A stretch of DNA of 64,000 bases, from the NCBI GenBank assembly GCA_015680685.1, contig MNCI01017535.1:186001-250000 (forward strand). Reading direction: 5' to 3'. The notes below the pieces were generated by a model. It was not told where the DNA came from. It ran no database searches and saw only the letters and a program-made list of their open reading frames with translations. This document shows, in pieces, positions 24,201 through 35,694 of this stretch. Numbering within the stretch: position 1 is the first letter of the stretch; every line of letters begins with the position of its first letter. The stretch comes from Gnetum montanum (lineage: Eukaryota > Streptophyta > Gnetopsida > Gnetales > Gnetaceae). The position numbers and the translations under genes were made by a program.

Positions 24201-25112
24201 GAGATGCTAAAAAGAGATAGGAGATCATGTAAGCTTGCTTGTTGTAGGCCACAAGGTCAATCAACATCCCATGCTTATTTGAATCTACAAACAAAGGACA
24301 ACAAAGACTAAGAGCAAATAAGTTAATGTTAGATATAACACAATCTAGGGTAGAAATGGTTGAACTTAGTGTGGATCAAGTATAAGCATATCTTCGTAAG
24401 ATCATGCAAAGGTTTTAATGTCAACTTAGAGGACCTTAGTGATGTCTTTATTAATTGGAGATTTCAATGAGGAACCTAATTTTAGGGTTTTCTCCTTACC
24501 ATTATGGATCATAATGAAAATTCAAGCAAGAAATTTTTTGTGATGTTATCAACCTTAAGTTCAAGAGAAGTTGGGCCATTTTAGGATGTTAAGGTTATAT
24601 GGTCAAAAGACTTTGAGGCATCAAGGCTTAGGTATTCAAGGTCAACTTGGTCAAGTAACATTACTAGCAGGGTCTACTTAGGCTCAAAGGCTAGTGATTT
24701 GCTTCCTCATCTTTCTAACTCAATTTGTGGTTACATTCTTTCTATGTGCTAGGGATTCATGAATCCCATAAATTTTTTACAAACTATGCATTTGGGAAGC
24801 AAGAGCATGAACAGAAGCATGTAAGATTCTTTGTAGAAATTCTTAGTTTAATTTAAATTAAAAAACATATTTAATATAAGTAAAATGTGAAAATAAATAA
24901 AAAAAATTTAATTTAAATATTTTATTATTTTTTAATTCACATCTCCACCTACAAACCCATCCTTAGTGATCCAAGAATCAGATTCATTTGATGCATAACA
25001 TTCTTAAATCTAGTGATCCACAAATCTGCTATAACAACATGCATTTACAAATCTACTAAAGCCAATGCATTCATTGGAAAAATAGGAGGCTCATAGAGAA
25101 ACAAAAAATATA
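18266..25112. other. 6.8 kb without a recognisable gene or element
   Basis: AT-rich with many stops in all frames. The few open stretches of about 70-110 codons have no motifs, no codon bias and no neighbours. About 19480-21000 is strongly thymine-rich on the plus strand, and 24840-24960 is almost pure A/T. Apart from the tandem duplication at 22841-23000 nothing was identified; old unrecognised transposons are likely. Confidence 0.5.
22841..23000 (+). repeat. Two-copy tandem duplication, 80 bp
   Basis: Copies 22841-22920 and 22921-23000 share TTTCATGG, TTTTTGAC and TTTGGTAGTGTATTTGT blocks in the same order and are clearly diverged. Confidence 0.75.
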
Positions 25113-25117
25113 GTTAT
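25113..25117. repeat. Target-site duplication of element 2 (left copy)
   Basis: GTTAT before the left LTR, repeated exactly at 32534-32538. Confidence 0.85.
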
Positions 25118-26127
25118 TGATGAGTGGCGAGGTAACCTTACATTCAACCATACGAAATGAGCATAGCACGCACGATCCGGTCGAACTTTGTAGACTAAAT
25201 GCCTATGCGCCCCATGGAACACTTGGGGTTAATCATTCGTTGTCTTCCTAGACTTAATTGTAGTTGTCACGGTGTATGGTTAAGTAAGTCCAAGGTATAT
25301 GATTTTTATGGTCTTTTATGGTTTTATGTCTTCTATGCTAAGAGCGAAGGGTTGAGAAACTAACTAACTCTAACTAAGGACTAAGTCTAAATTAACTAGC
25401 ATCAGCATCCGTTCCCACTTACTGTACACACCCTAAACTATGAAACTATGGCTACCACAGGCTAATCATTACTGGGATCACCACACGTAACGCACGTGCT
25501 CGAAGTGGTCGTACTGAGGCACTTAACTAGGAGGAAAGGGTTGAGAGAACCTCTTTAGCCTAAGTGCGATGAGCAGCCGATTCCTTGACTAACCGTACAC
25601 ATCTGCCATGCACGACTACCACTGAGATTACCAAGTGTAGATCCTGGATACACCACTGGGTTACCAAGTAGTCACACGAGATGCTCGTAATCAAGTCATA
25701 CTCATACTGCATGCGATGAGCAGCCGATTTCTTGACTAACCATACACATCCTTAGATGCTCGTAATCAAGTCATACTCATATCACATTCTAGGAAAGCAA
25801 TAAATAACATTTAAAATAAAATCCTATTCCATGCACCACAAGGTTTATCCACAAAGCTCATCTTTATTTTCGTACAAAGCTTGCGTTCAGGTACAATGTT
25901 GCTCGAATAAAGATCCATTCACTTGGGGACTCCTACTGCGGGCACATGGAAAATATTCTATCTCTAGAGTGATCAAACTGCCAGAGTTTCCCTACTTTAA
26001 GCCTAGGATGGGAAATAAGGGGAGTGCCACCTCTTATTTATAGATTTGGCGGCAGACCGCGATATCGCAGGGGACAATGCGATATCGCGTACGTGATACC
26101 GCAGCTTGTGTGAATCGCATCTCATCA
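25118..26127 (-). repeat. Element 2 3' LTR
   Basis: TGATGA...TCATCA ends. It contains an internal duplication: GCGATGAGCAGCCGATT at 25566 and 25713, and GATGCTCGTAATCAAGTC at 25680 and 25755. GATATC motifs lie near 26060-26100. Confidence 0.9.
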
Positions 26128-26138
26128 TACCCCCATGA
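26128..26138 (-). promoter_or_regulatory. Polypurine tract of element 2
   Basis: Minus-strand TCATGGGGGTA adjoining the 3' LTR. Confidence 0.75.
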
Positions 26139-27841
26139 TTGAATGAAAACTCATCCTCGAGTTCCTTACAATAATATCAGGAAGGTATGGAATTATTTAG
26201 GGGAATGGAACTAATGGAATGACATGTGAACGGATCATTATTACAAGACTTGACAAAACTGGTGTTCATGACAACAAGGGTGAACACCTTATTACAATGA
26301 CATCAGGCCTTAGTTGGCAGCTGAGAAAGAGAGAGAGAAAGAAGTGTTGCTGCTGCCAACGCCAAGATTGTGCCTTCGTTGTCCATCCATAAGCGTGCCA
26401 TCGATCTTGCTCCTTGCATAGCTGCTTCAGCGCTACTCCATTTCAAGTGTTTGTTCTAGATCTAATCCGTTGTTGTATGATTGCCATCTGCACATACAAT
26501 ACAATCTTATATTAGCAAGGGTAAATAAATCATCATGTAATTAATACCTTACTTCGGTGTAGGTCCATTGCCTAGGTTGTGGTATGGCTGATATGGATCT
26601 AGGAATATATTGATGATGGCTACCGAAGGTGTAGGGGTTAGGAAGAAAATCAAAAAATTTGGGGCTAGGAGAAAAATCGAAAAAATCAAGCCCTGTACCC
26701 CCATGACTAATTGTGAACCTTCGGTAGCATTAAAATGGAGAAAGAAAAGGAGTAAGAAAGATAGATAAAAAGGGACAACTATGGCATCGATGAAATGAAT
26801 GTCAAGATGGAAATGAACAAAATAAAATTAATTGCAAAATGTTAAGGGAAAGAATTTAACCTATGCTGCAAATAGGAATGTCAATGGGTCCTCCCCAAAG
26901 CAGGCTCATGCCCGTAATGCCTTGACAAACCCACATTCAAAAGAGTCAGTAGGCTCTGGGAAGGTCATTTGGAACAAGAGTTAAAGTCTTTAATCGTAAG
27001 AATTTACCAAAAAGAAAACAATACATCAACCAAAATATATACACTAATGATACAACCGGCAATGAGGTGAACAATGGAAAGAATGATGGAGAGAAGAGAA
27101 TGGAATGGAATCCCAAGAACAAGGTGGTGTTCAACCCCTTATGTGTTTTATGATTAATGTGACTTAGCAATTCTCATTCCAACTCCGGTCTCAAACAAAC
27201 CACTACTAGTGACTTCACATCAATGCATTTGGCTAACCATCCCCTTGAAGTAATAAGAATGCATCTCCAAAGAGCCACCACCATTCCAACATACAAAGGA
27301 GAGAATGGGAAGTGAGAAGGGCCTTAGTTAGAGGGAACACTTTTGGTTCCATAACCAGTGCTTGTAGCCCAAGCTTATTCGTCTAAGGGGTGTGCTTTGA
27401 ATTCTCACTTTTTTTTTGTGTTTTGTGTTTTTATGCGTGAGAACCACACCATGCAAAGACTTATTATTTTTATTGTCTCAGCTTCCGATAGTTGGGTAAC
27501 ATCAGAACGGTAAGCAAACTCAAGAAGAAAACATCCAAGCACCCAAGAGAATGACCAACACAAAAGCATCAAGTTCCCTTGAAGTCACACCATTTATAAT
27601 CCTTGAGTCCTTAGTTTGAGAAATGCCTAGTCACTAATTCATTTAAGTTCTTATTAGAAAGGGACTGTACATTTCCAAGCTGAGAGAGACCATAGAAACT
27701 GGTGGATGGATGGATGAAGTGAACTCATTGCCTGTTATATCAAAAGAAACATACCTTAGTATCAACATTGTGACTTAAAGGTAAAAACCAAACATTAGCA
27801 ATCAATATGAAAATAGTTCATATAATTATTCAAAACACTTA
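26139..27841 (-). other. Element 2 3' noncoding region
   Basis: Follows the element 1 region 3066-4740 in order, including the shared 16-base block at 26885-26900. No protein is recognised. Confidence 0.6.
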
Positions 27842-28835
27842 TTATGGGACAAACTTACATGGTGGATCACACACACACACAATGGAAAAAGTATAACGAT
27901 GTTGTAAAAAAAAAAAAACAAGAAAAGTTAAAGAAATTTGTAAAAAAAAATTATAAAAGTTAAAGAAATTTGTAAAACAAAAATTAGAAAAGTTAAAGAA
28001 ATTTGTAAAAGAAAAACTTAGAAAAGTTAAAGAACTTTGTAAAACAAAAATGTGTAAAACAAAAACGTTGTAAAACAAAAACGTGTAAAACAAAAATAAA
28101 AAAAGAACTGAGGACCCCATATGATCAACATAGGTGGCCATCTCCCCCATGACTGAGTGGAAAGAGAGAGAGATCCGAAATAATTTGCACTTATTTGAGT
28201 TTATTAAAAGTGTCCAACTTCTCCCAAATGATGATCTTAGATTAAGGGGTGGAAGTTGGCGATGCTCACATTTCAATGTGTCTATGCCTTCGTTGTTGGC
28301 ATGGGTTTCCTTAGTTCGTTCCATGCATATTTGTCTACTCCTTCTAGTAGCTGTCAACCATGGGATGTCTACTACTTCTTGTGTGGTTGCTACATAGAGG
28401 AATCTTTGTTGCAAAGTTTCAAGGGTGCACCTGTCACATGGAGGCATTTCCTCCATGTCATCACCCAATGAATCACTGTATGTGATGCATGGAACTTTCC
28501 TCTTCTCGATCTTTCCACAAATGTTTATCTTAGAGATTTTTGAGGAAAGATCGTGGATCCTAAGACATGCATCTACTGTACTAAGCCATGCCCTTCCCAT
28601 TATAATTGGGAAGTCCCCTTCATTGTTATTCACTTCAATCACCAGAAAATTAGCTAGGTAAGACCAACCACATATAGTGGTAATGATGTCCTCCATCAAT
28701 CCCAAGGGAATGGTGATGGACCGGTCTACCAGCTCTAGTTGAATTTTGCTCTTCTTAAGTTGGGGTAGGTTCCAGGCTTGATACATTTCTCATGATATTA
28801 AATTGACTCTGGAACCTATGTCAAGAAGAGCCCTA
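27842..28835 (-). pseudogene. Element 2 protease fused in frame to the integrase tail
   Basis: The active-site loop at about 28825-28790 reads L-L-D-I-G-S-R-V-N-L-I-S, so the catalytic Asp is kept, and is followed by one stop. A 314-residue open frame (28786-27842) then carries the rest of the protease (C-G-W-S-Y; I-M-G-R-A-W-L near 28590) and the linker that leads towards RT in element 1. Near 28185 it passes straight into the segment that follows the integrase core in element 1 (K-L-F-R-I), and it ends in a Phe-rich run encoded by the tandem repeats at 27922-28105. It is the longest open frame in element 2. The Phe-rich end looks like a translated low-complexity tract, not a designed membrane helix. 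Confidence 0.8.
27922..28105 (-). repeat. Two adjacent short tandem arrays
   Basis: Four units of about 33 bp starting GAAAAGTTAAAGAAATTTG at 27922, about 27955, 27987 and 28021, followed by four units of about 16 bp based on GTAAAACAAAAACGT. Elements 1 and 3 have a shorter A-rich tract at the same place. Confidence 0.8.
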
Positions 28836-29479
28836 TGTGCTTCATTTTTGGAAATCTGCAAATAGATTAAGGGACTCCCAGGGTCAGTTAGTTTCCTGGG
28901 AAGGTGGCCCACCTTGATCTAGTTAGTTACGGTATGTGTTAACATAACCGTATGCGTTAAGCTCTGATTTTCGATGGAAGGGTGCTCCAAAGTGTTAGAT
29001 GGTGGAGGAGTGTACATGGGCCCAACCGCTTGTTGTTGCGAGAGTTTGTCTAGGATTTTGGTTCTGAAGTAGGATCTTCTCTTTTTAAAGTTTTCAGAAC
29101 CAGCAGTAGGTTGGATATTTATAGCTCTCGCAGCGTGACGTTGCTACGATCAAGGAGGAAGTTCCCCTTGCATTGTTGGAGCAGGAGGTGTTATGGGAAC
29201 TACTTGTGGTGGAAGAGGTGTGGATGGATTAGGAGGATGGTGTGGGTATGGAGTGTATCCTGGAGGAGAACGAGTCCTTCTGAAGTACTCTCGAACTTGG
29301 TAGAGACAGTTGGGATTGTATGACTCATAGAGTCACTTGGAGAAATCGGCTGCTGTACATAATATCCATAAGGGTCAAGCTACCGGTAAGGGTATTGATG
29401 TTTCGGTGATGGCATCCCCCATGACTATGGGTATTGCCACTACTGATGCTATCTGATGGGCTGTGGTAGAGTTCCACTT

Positions 29480-31384
29480 GGATAATACGTTAGTGTTTGG
29501 TGGAACTACCTTGGGTTACCTTGTGGACAAGGTAACCTTCGGGGTGTTTACCATTGGTTAAGTCTTGGATTAAGTGCATACACCCCAGACTCCTGTAGAT
29601 GTGAGATGATGGGGCAAAATCCCTTAGGATGGTCATAGTGGCAGATCTCACATCCACTGTCATCGTCTGTGTCTGAGTCCATAGCCACATCAAAGTTAGT
29701 GATTTTCCCTTTATCCTTGTTATCTGCAGGGCCTAAATCTCTCCACTTTTTCATACCTTTGTCACTACTTTGTTCTACCTTAGACTCTTCTACAATTTTC
29801 AAGACAGTTTCAATTTTAGAGTCTAAGGAACTCCATACATCATCTACCTTAGCCACTATTTCTATTGTTAATTTTTGGATCGGTAAGGTTTTCTAGTTCA
29901 CCAACTCTTCGATTGGTGACTCATCCTCTTCATCACAAAACTTCACTCCCTAGTTCCAACAAGATATGTACTTCATGGGCTCTAAGTTATGAGAGTCTCC
30001 CTTGGGCATAAGTCCCAAGGGTTCTTCTAGTTTCATGCCTTAGCCCATCCACGATGTGGTGAAGTTGATCCCTCTAAGCATACCCATGGCCCGGGCAACG
30101 ATGTAACAATGTGTAGTAGCGGACCATGGCAGCATCCAAGGATTCATATGTACCTTGCTTCAAGCCTTGGATCTACTTACGCAAATTTGACACTTTGGAG
30201 TACATCTGATACTTATCGTTGAACAGTTCTAGCATCGTACTCCACCTCCTGATGGTTTCTGGTTCTAAGGACTGGTACCAACTCTTTGCTTCTTTGGTGA
30301 GTGTCCTTGGGAACAACTTAAGTTTTTTCCATTCATTTTCTATATTCTGCAAGGTGCAAGCATCGTGGAATTCCTGTAAATGATTTTGCGGATCTGCATT
30401 GTATCCCCCTTCAAATCATGGGATGTTGTTCATGTCTAATTATTTGATCCGACTATCTTTTAAATGCCTTGTGGGAATCCTAACTGCCTCTTTTATGTCA
30501 AGCATACTTTGGGTTGTAAGTAGGGGCTCATCATGATCATCTCTTTCATGATACCTATGATGTCTGCGTTGTTCCCTACTCTCCCTATATCCTTGCCCTT
30601 GTCCTCTCTCTCAACTTTCCCGTCAAGGTCTTTTGTCCTTCTTACCTTTATCCTTACCTTTATGTTCATGGTGGCTATGCCCAGATGTGGAAGGAAAGGG
30701 TGAGTGATGTGACGAAGGGGAAGAAGAAGGGGAACCATCGCCATGATGATGTTTCTTGCCTTCTCTTCGGCTGATACAGCCCTAATCATGGTGACGATCT
30801 AAGTGCCCGTCCTTAGCATAAGTGGTTGTTACCTTTATGAATAGTTGGCGTTCACGGGCATCCAAACCAGGGATATGTATCGTTGATCATAGGTTCTGAT
30901 ACCCAACCTCCTCATCATCATTAGGAGGGGGAACATCATTTGTTAAAGAACTTATGATAAGGGGTTCTGCATCTCCTATTTCGCTAAGGATGTGTGAGAC
31001 CTTACCCTTCAACAGTGCATGTTGACTCTTCTACTTTAAGTTTCTCATACGTTGGGCATCTGTGGAATAATAATCCCTCATGTCAAAGTCTTTAGCAACA
31101 TATTCAGAAAATAGTTCTTGCATGCCAATCTATGCCAAGGCATGGAAAAGCATGTTAGGGACTAATCAATCTAGGGGTAACACGATGTTACCTTGCAAAT
31201 CTCTCCATTGCAGATGTTCGTCTTAATGGAGGATAAAAGTAAAATCTGGAATATACTCATCAGGATGAGTATAAACTATCTTGTATTGTTTAGGACCTGG
31301 CTGATTTGGGTTATGTTTTTTATGTTGCGGACTATCTCTAGTATGGTCCTTAGGTGGTGAGTTGCTCTTATGGGAAGAAGGCAT
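29480..31384 (-). pseudogene. Element 2 Gag
   Basis: Capsid protein. The start ATG (complement of 31382-31384) gives M-P-S-S-H-K and lies about 125 bp downstream of the PBS. Domains in order: N-terminal region with H-P-D-E-Y, a His/Ser/Lys-rich linker (30770-30590), the Gag domain near 30440-30010 (F-E-G-G-Y-N-A-D, L-K-L-F-P, W-Y-Q-S-L-E-P), and an acidic C-terminal segment at 29856-29548 with C-x2-C-x3-H-x3-C. Fewer stops than in element 1, about ten. The rest of the gag-protease linker (29480-28840) is Pro/Gln/Tyr-rich and frame-broken. Confidence 0.85.
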
Positions 31385-31508
31385 TTTTATCGGTGTGCTA
31401 ATTTCACCGTTATATAATTTTTCTCTTTTGATTAACCCGAAGGTTTGTTAAGGCTTGCAACAATGTGATTGATATCCCTTATGTTCTATTCGGTGCACAA
31501 ACACTTAG

Positions 31509-31526
31509 TCCCTGGCAACGGTGCCA
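31509..31526 (-). promoter_or_regulatory. Primer-binding site of element 2
   Basis: Minus-strand TGGCACCGTTGCCAGGGA, the best-kept copy here. It differs at about two positions from the complement of the plant tRNA-Asp 3' end. Confidence 0.85.
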
Positions 31527-31527
31527 A

Positions 31528-32533
31528 TGATGAGTGGCGAGGTACCTGTACACTCAACCATACGAAATGAGCGTAGCATGCACGATCCGGTCGAACTCTG
31601 CAGACTAAATGCCTATGTGCCCCATGGAACACTTGGGGTTAATTGTTCATTGTCTTCCTAGACTTACTTGTAGTTGTCATGGTGTATGGTTAAGTAAGTC
31701 CGAGATATATGATTTTTATGGTCTTTTATGGTTTTATGTCTTCTATGCTAAAAGCGATGGGTTCAGAAACTAACTAACTCTAACTAAGGACTAAGTCTAA
31801 ATTAACTAGCATTAGCATTCATTCCCACTTACCGTACACACCCTGAACTATGCAACTGTGGCTACCAAACGCTAATCGTTACTGGGATCACCACAAGTAA
31901 TGCACGTGCTCAAAGTGGTCGTACTAAGGCACTTAACTAGGAGGAAAGGGTTGAGAGAACCTATCTAGACTAAGTGCGATGAGCAGCTGATTCCTTGACT
32001 AACTGTACACATCTGCCATGCACAACTACCACTGGGATTACCAAGTGTAGATCCTGGATACACCACTGGGTTACCAAGTAGTCAGATGAGATGCTTGTAA
32101 TCAAGTCGTACTCATACCGCATGCGATGAGCAGCCGATTCCTTGACTAACTGTACACATCCTTAGATGCTCGTAATCAAGTTGTACTCATATCGCATTCT
32201 AGGAAAGCAATAAATAACATTTAAAATAAAATCCTATTCCATGCACTATAAGGTTTATCCACAAAGCTCGTCTTTATTGCCGTACACAACTTGTGTTCAG
32301 GTACAATGTTGCTCGAATAAAGATCCGTTCACTTGGGGACTCCTACTGTGGGCACATGGAAAATATTCTATCTATGGAGTGATCAAACTGCCAGATTTTC
32401 CCTACTTTAATCCTAGGATGGGAAATAAGGGGAGTGCCGCCTCTTATTTATAGATTTGGCGACGAACCGCGATATCACGGCTTGTGCGAATCACGTATGC
32501 GATATCGCAGCTTGTGCGAATTACGTCTCATCA
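31528..32533 (-). repeat. Element 2 5' LTR
   Basis: Direct repeat of 25118-26127 with the same internal duplication, so that duplication predates this insertion. GATATC motifs lie at about 32470-32510. Confidence 0.9.
32444..32452 (-). promoter_or_regulatory. TATA box of element 2 5' LTR
   Basis: Minus-strand TATAAATAA downstream of the GATATC cluster. Confidence 0.65.
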
Positions 32534-32538
32534 GTTAT

Positions 32539-33480
32539 ACAATAACATACAACAACAACATTAACAATCTCTCATCCACAATAACACATCTAATTACCAT
32601 TGACCACAACATGCTACTACTATTGGCCACTAACTGCCATGTGCTACTAGTTGCATTGCATGCCACTACTATCACTAATATTGCTATTTGTAGCTACCAT
32701 TTGTGCTATTGGCACTTGTTGTTACTATCATCATTAGTTGCTGATGCTACTACCTATTGGATTGTGCTTGATAGGAGAGAGGAAGGCTGAGAGATATCCC
32801 TTGTTGTTGTGCTATTTATGCTACTATTGACAAAAAACCCTACTTCTAGGAATGCATTGCGTGCTATTGCTATTGCTGTTGCTGGCTATGCGCCACCTCT
32901 CATCGCTACACCTCCATGTTGTTGTCACTGTTGCCACTATAATCTTCATAGGTCTTGAGAGAGCTAGAGAGTGAGTGATCCTCCCCTCCCTCCCTTTCTT
33001 GTGGTTGCTGCAGCTGCTTTGTATAAGCAACCCTTTTTGTTGTGTAACCTTTGCCATGTTGTCACCATCTCCACACATTTGCCACCACCACCACATCTCC
33101 ACTACCACCATTAATGTGTTATAACAACTTGGGTAGGGTAAGTTTGGATCTCGTGCTACTCTCACAATGTAGGGAAGAGGCTCTACTACTATTGTTTGAT
33201 GCCTCTGATTATATAACGCAAGCAATTCATCAACACTAATATTAATGGCAACATGCCCACCTCCCTTAGTCATGGTTGTATGTGGATGTTCTAAAACACA
33301 TACTAAAGCATTTATACACACTCTTATAATTGATTTCTACTTATTTTTACCCTATGAAACCATCGATGAACCCCACATGTTGAAAGGAACTACAGATTTT
33401 CTGTTTAAAGCTTCTCTAACAAGAAAGACAACAAGATCCATTACATAGAAGAGCAGCCACCTGGCACGCTTTGACAACTT
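32539..33480. repeat. Dispersed repeat, copy A
   Basis: Rich in TGCTACTACC-type triplets and clearly related to 58400-59330: both have ATTAGTTGCTGA/CTAGTTGCTGA, then GAGAGAT(A/G)TCCCTT, then AGGAATGCATTGC, then CTTGAGAGAGCTA, then CACCACCACCACATCTCC in the same order and spacing. Element 2 sits directly against its left side. No protein family recognised; it may be an LTR or part of an unlisted transposon. Confidence 0.65.
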
Positions 33481-34396
33481 TTAAAATTAAAAGCTATTCT
33501 TCACATTGTAATACTAATTTAAAGGTAAATAATTATCCACAAAAAATGTAGTGGCCTATGAAAATGAGACAGGAAACCTTATTGAACTATGTTTAATGGA
33601 ATCATTTTTCTTTAAAAAAACTAAAAACTCCTATGAGCCATATTGATGCCAATAGAGGAGGATAATCACTTTGAAAAATCCATTTCATTCTTATTACTAC
33701 TTCTTCTCTTTAGAAAATCCACTATTAGCCAAGCTTGCACTCGAAAATTGGAAAATGTTGGTCAAATTATAGCCTCATGGAAACTTGGAACCTTGTGAGC
33801 TAGTGTACTACATGGAAAGTGTTTAAAGAGATATGTTGCATTCTATGCTATTGAGGTTGTAGGTCCCATGGTTCAATCTTAAAATATTCCTTTCTTTTAT
33901 TTTCTTAATCTCAAATCCATGCATAGGAATCTCATCATTGGAATTCACATTTGGAATTTGTACACGACATTGTAGATTACTGTATATGTACACGACACAC
34001 TATTGTTAAGCTCACTTTGCTTTATCTATAACACCATCACAAATACTTTGCATGGTTAGAAAATCCATAGGATTTTTTATCATGGAATTAAAAACTATTA
34101 ATCATGGCCCCTTGCCTAGCATGGGCGATGTTGGCATCAACACTTAGCCCCCAAACTAGAAATTGCATGCAAGTGCAAGCAACAACAAAACTATAGAAAT
34201 TTTAAAAAGAGATGCAATAGATAGATATTGAAAAAATCACAAAACATAAATAAATTGAAATTTGAAAGCAAACTATACTAATCTAAACATGATTAAAATG
34301 ACCATATAATCGAGAGAGAACTAAATATGGGCCACCCTTGCCACACCATCTTATTTAATTAAGATCAAAACATATACTCTTTATAAATAAAAACTT

Positions 34397-34436
<40 letters not shown>

Positions 34437-35694
34437 GGATATAATTAATATCTCATTCCCAATATTCTTACAAGGTACAAGTAAAAATTATGTGGACTAC
34501 TTTGAGCATAAGACATATGCCAAACTTAATGAAGAGCATAGGCTTATCTTAGATCATAGCTAGCCACAACTTTCAGAGTTTTCCTTGGGACTATTTTCCT
34601 TTATTTTTCTTTGAAATTTAGAAAGGAAATGGGTGAAAAGGGATTATTTGTTTTTTTCTTTTTTCCTTTTGAATTTTGGGGAAATAGGTTTAAAAGGGGA
34701 ATGGAGGCTAGGAAGAGGATTACTACTAGATCTCATCATGCTTAAGAACTTATTACATTGCCAATGAACATGCTTCTCATTCTTTTTCTTTTGTCTTCTT
34801 TTTTTTTAAGGAAAATTTTCTTATGATGTACTTCATTATCAAGTTAGGAATTCCAACACAAGTCTAGTCGATTAGCTACACTACCAAAGAAAATAGTCCT
34901 TGTGGAAACTTTTCCCATGGTGTAGTTCAACCCTTATGCATGTGCCTTTAATTATAATCTAAATGGCATCATAGCAGGTCTCCTAGGTGGCTAACGGTTC
35001 TCAACTAGAGAGGAACACACTTTACCATGTTGCTCATAGGATAGCCATGGATCATCACACTTCAGGTTTGGGGCTTATGAGAGGAAAAATGAAATATTCC
35101 AAGGTCACCTAGTGATTGTGGCTAACCATTCTCCAACTTCACATATCCTACATTCACATGATCATGATGATAAGATAATAAGTTAGCATAAGTCCCATCC
35201 TTCATAATCCTACATAACTAATGAAACTAAAACCTTGAAATATATTAGGAAGAATCATAGTTGTTGGCACATTTTAGCCATTTTATGGAACAGAGACATG
35301 AGATGATTGAGATTTCCAAAATATTTCAATACAAATATTTGAAATGGAAAGATGTAATCTGAAAAGGTATTGATTCCTATCACTTATTTAGAAAAAAAAG
35401 AAAAAAAATAAAAAGAGATGGACTGGAAGAAAAGATGGAACGAATGAAACAATAAATAGAATAACTAGAAAATCCTTGGATACTGGTAAAGAACAAGCAA
35501 GAGAAGGTGGCAGAAAACAGTGTTTCAGGCTACCAATATTTGTTCAAAGCATATGTGCTCTGCCTCAAATAATATGAAAATAATTTCCAAAGAACTACAA
35601 ACTCACCAAAGAATGTAAAAGCTTAGACAAGAAAGAGATTAGTAGCAGCTGAAGGAATGAAAAAACACATATGGTAGTTACTAAGTAGGCAGCA
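33481..35694. other. AT-rich stretch without a recognisable gene
   Basis: No transposon motif found and no frame supported. Contains a (TA)15 microsatellite. The last 250 bases would be the 5' flank or an intron of the reading frame at 35695; an ATAAATA at about 35453 could be a TATA box, but nothing confirms it. Confidence 0.4.
34401..34431. repeat. (TA)n microsatellite
   Basis: About 15 uninterrupted TA units. Confidence 0.95.

Larger units (their letters stand above)
25118..32533 (-). mobile_element. Element 2: internally deleted Ty3/gypsy element (gag and protease only)
   Basis: LTRs of 1010 and 1006 bp, perfect 5-bp target duplication, tRNA-Asp-type PBS and polypurine tract define a complete insertion. 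The interior (5.4 kb) aligns with element 1 in leader, gag, protease and 3' noncoding region, but jumps at about 28185 from element 1's post-integrase sequence (near 4980) to its post-protease sequence (near 7880). The missing 2.9 kb is the whole RT, RNase H and integrase region. Complete ends show it was mobilised as a unit or deleted after insertion; in the first case enzymes came from elsewhere. Confidence 0.9.

Noticed and set aside
24752-24767. Perfect 16-bp palindrome GGGATTCATGAATCCC
   Set aside because: Isolated, with no neighbouring repeat, promoter or gene to give it meaning.
25566-25782. CRISPR-like array from repeated GCGATGAGCAGCCGATT
   Set aside because: Only two copies, unequal spacing, inside an LTR of a plant retrotransposon.
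27842-28110. Phe/Leu-rich end of the element 2 fused frame as a membrane protein
   Set aside because: It is the translation of short tandem arrays; elements 1 and 3 have no corresponding conserved hydrophobic domain.
32824-33321. 165-codon minus-strand frame
   Set aside because: It covers the dispersed repeat; the second copy at 58400-59330 does not keep it open.
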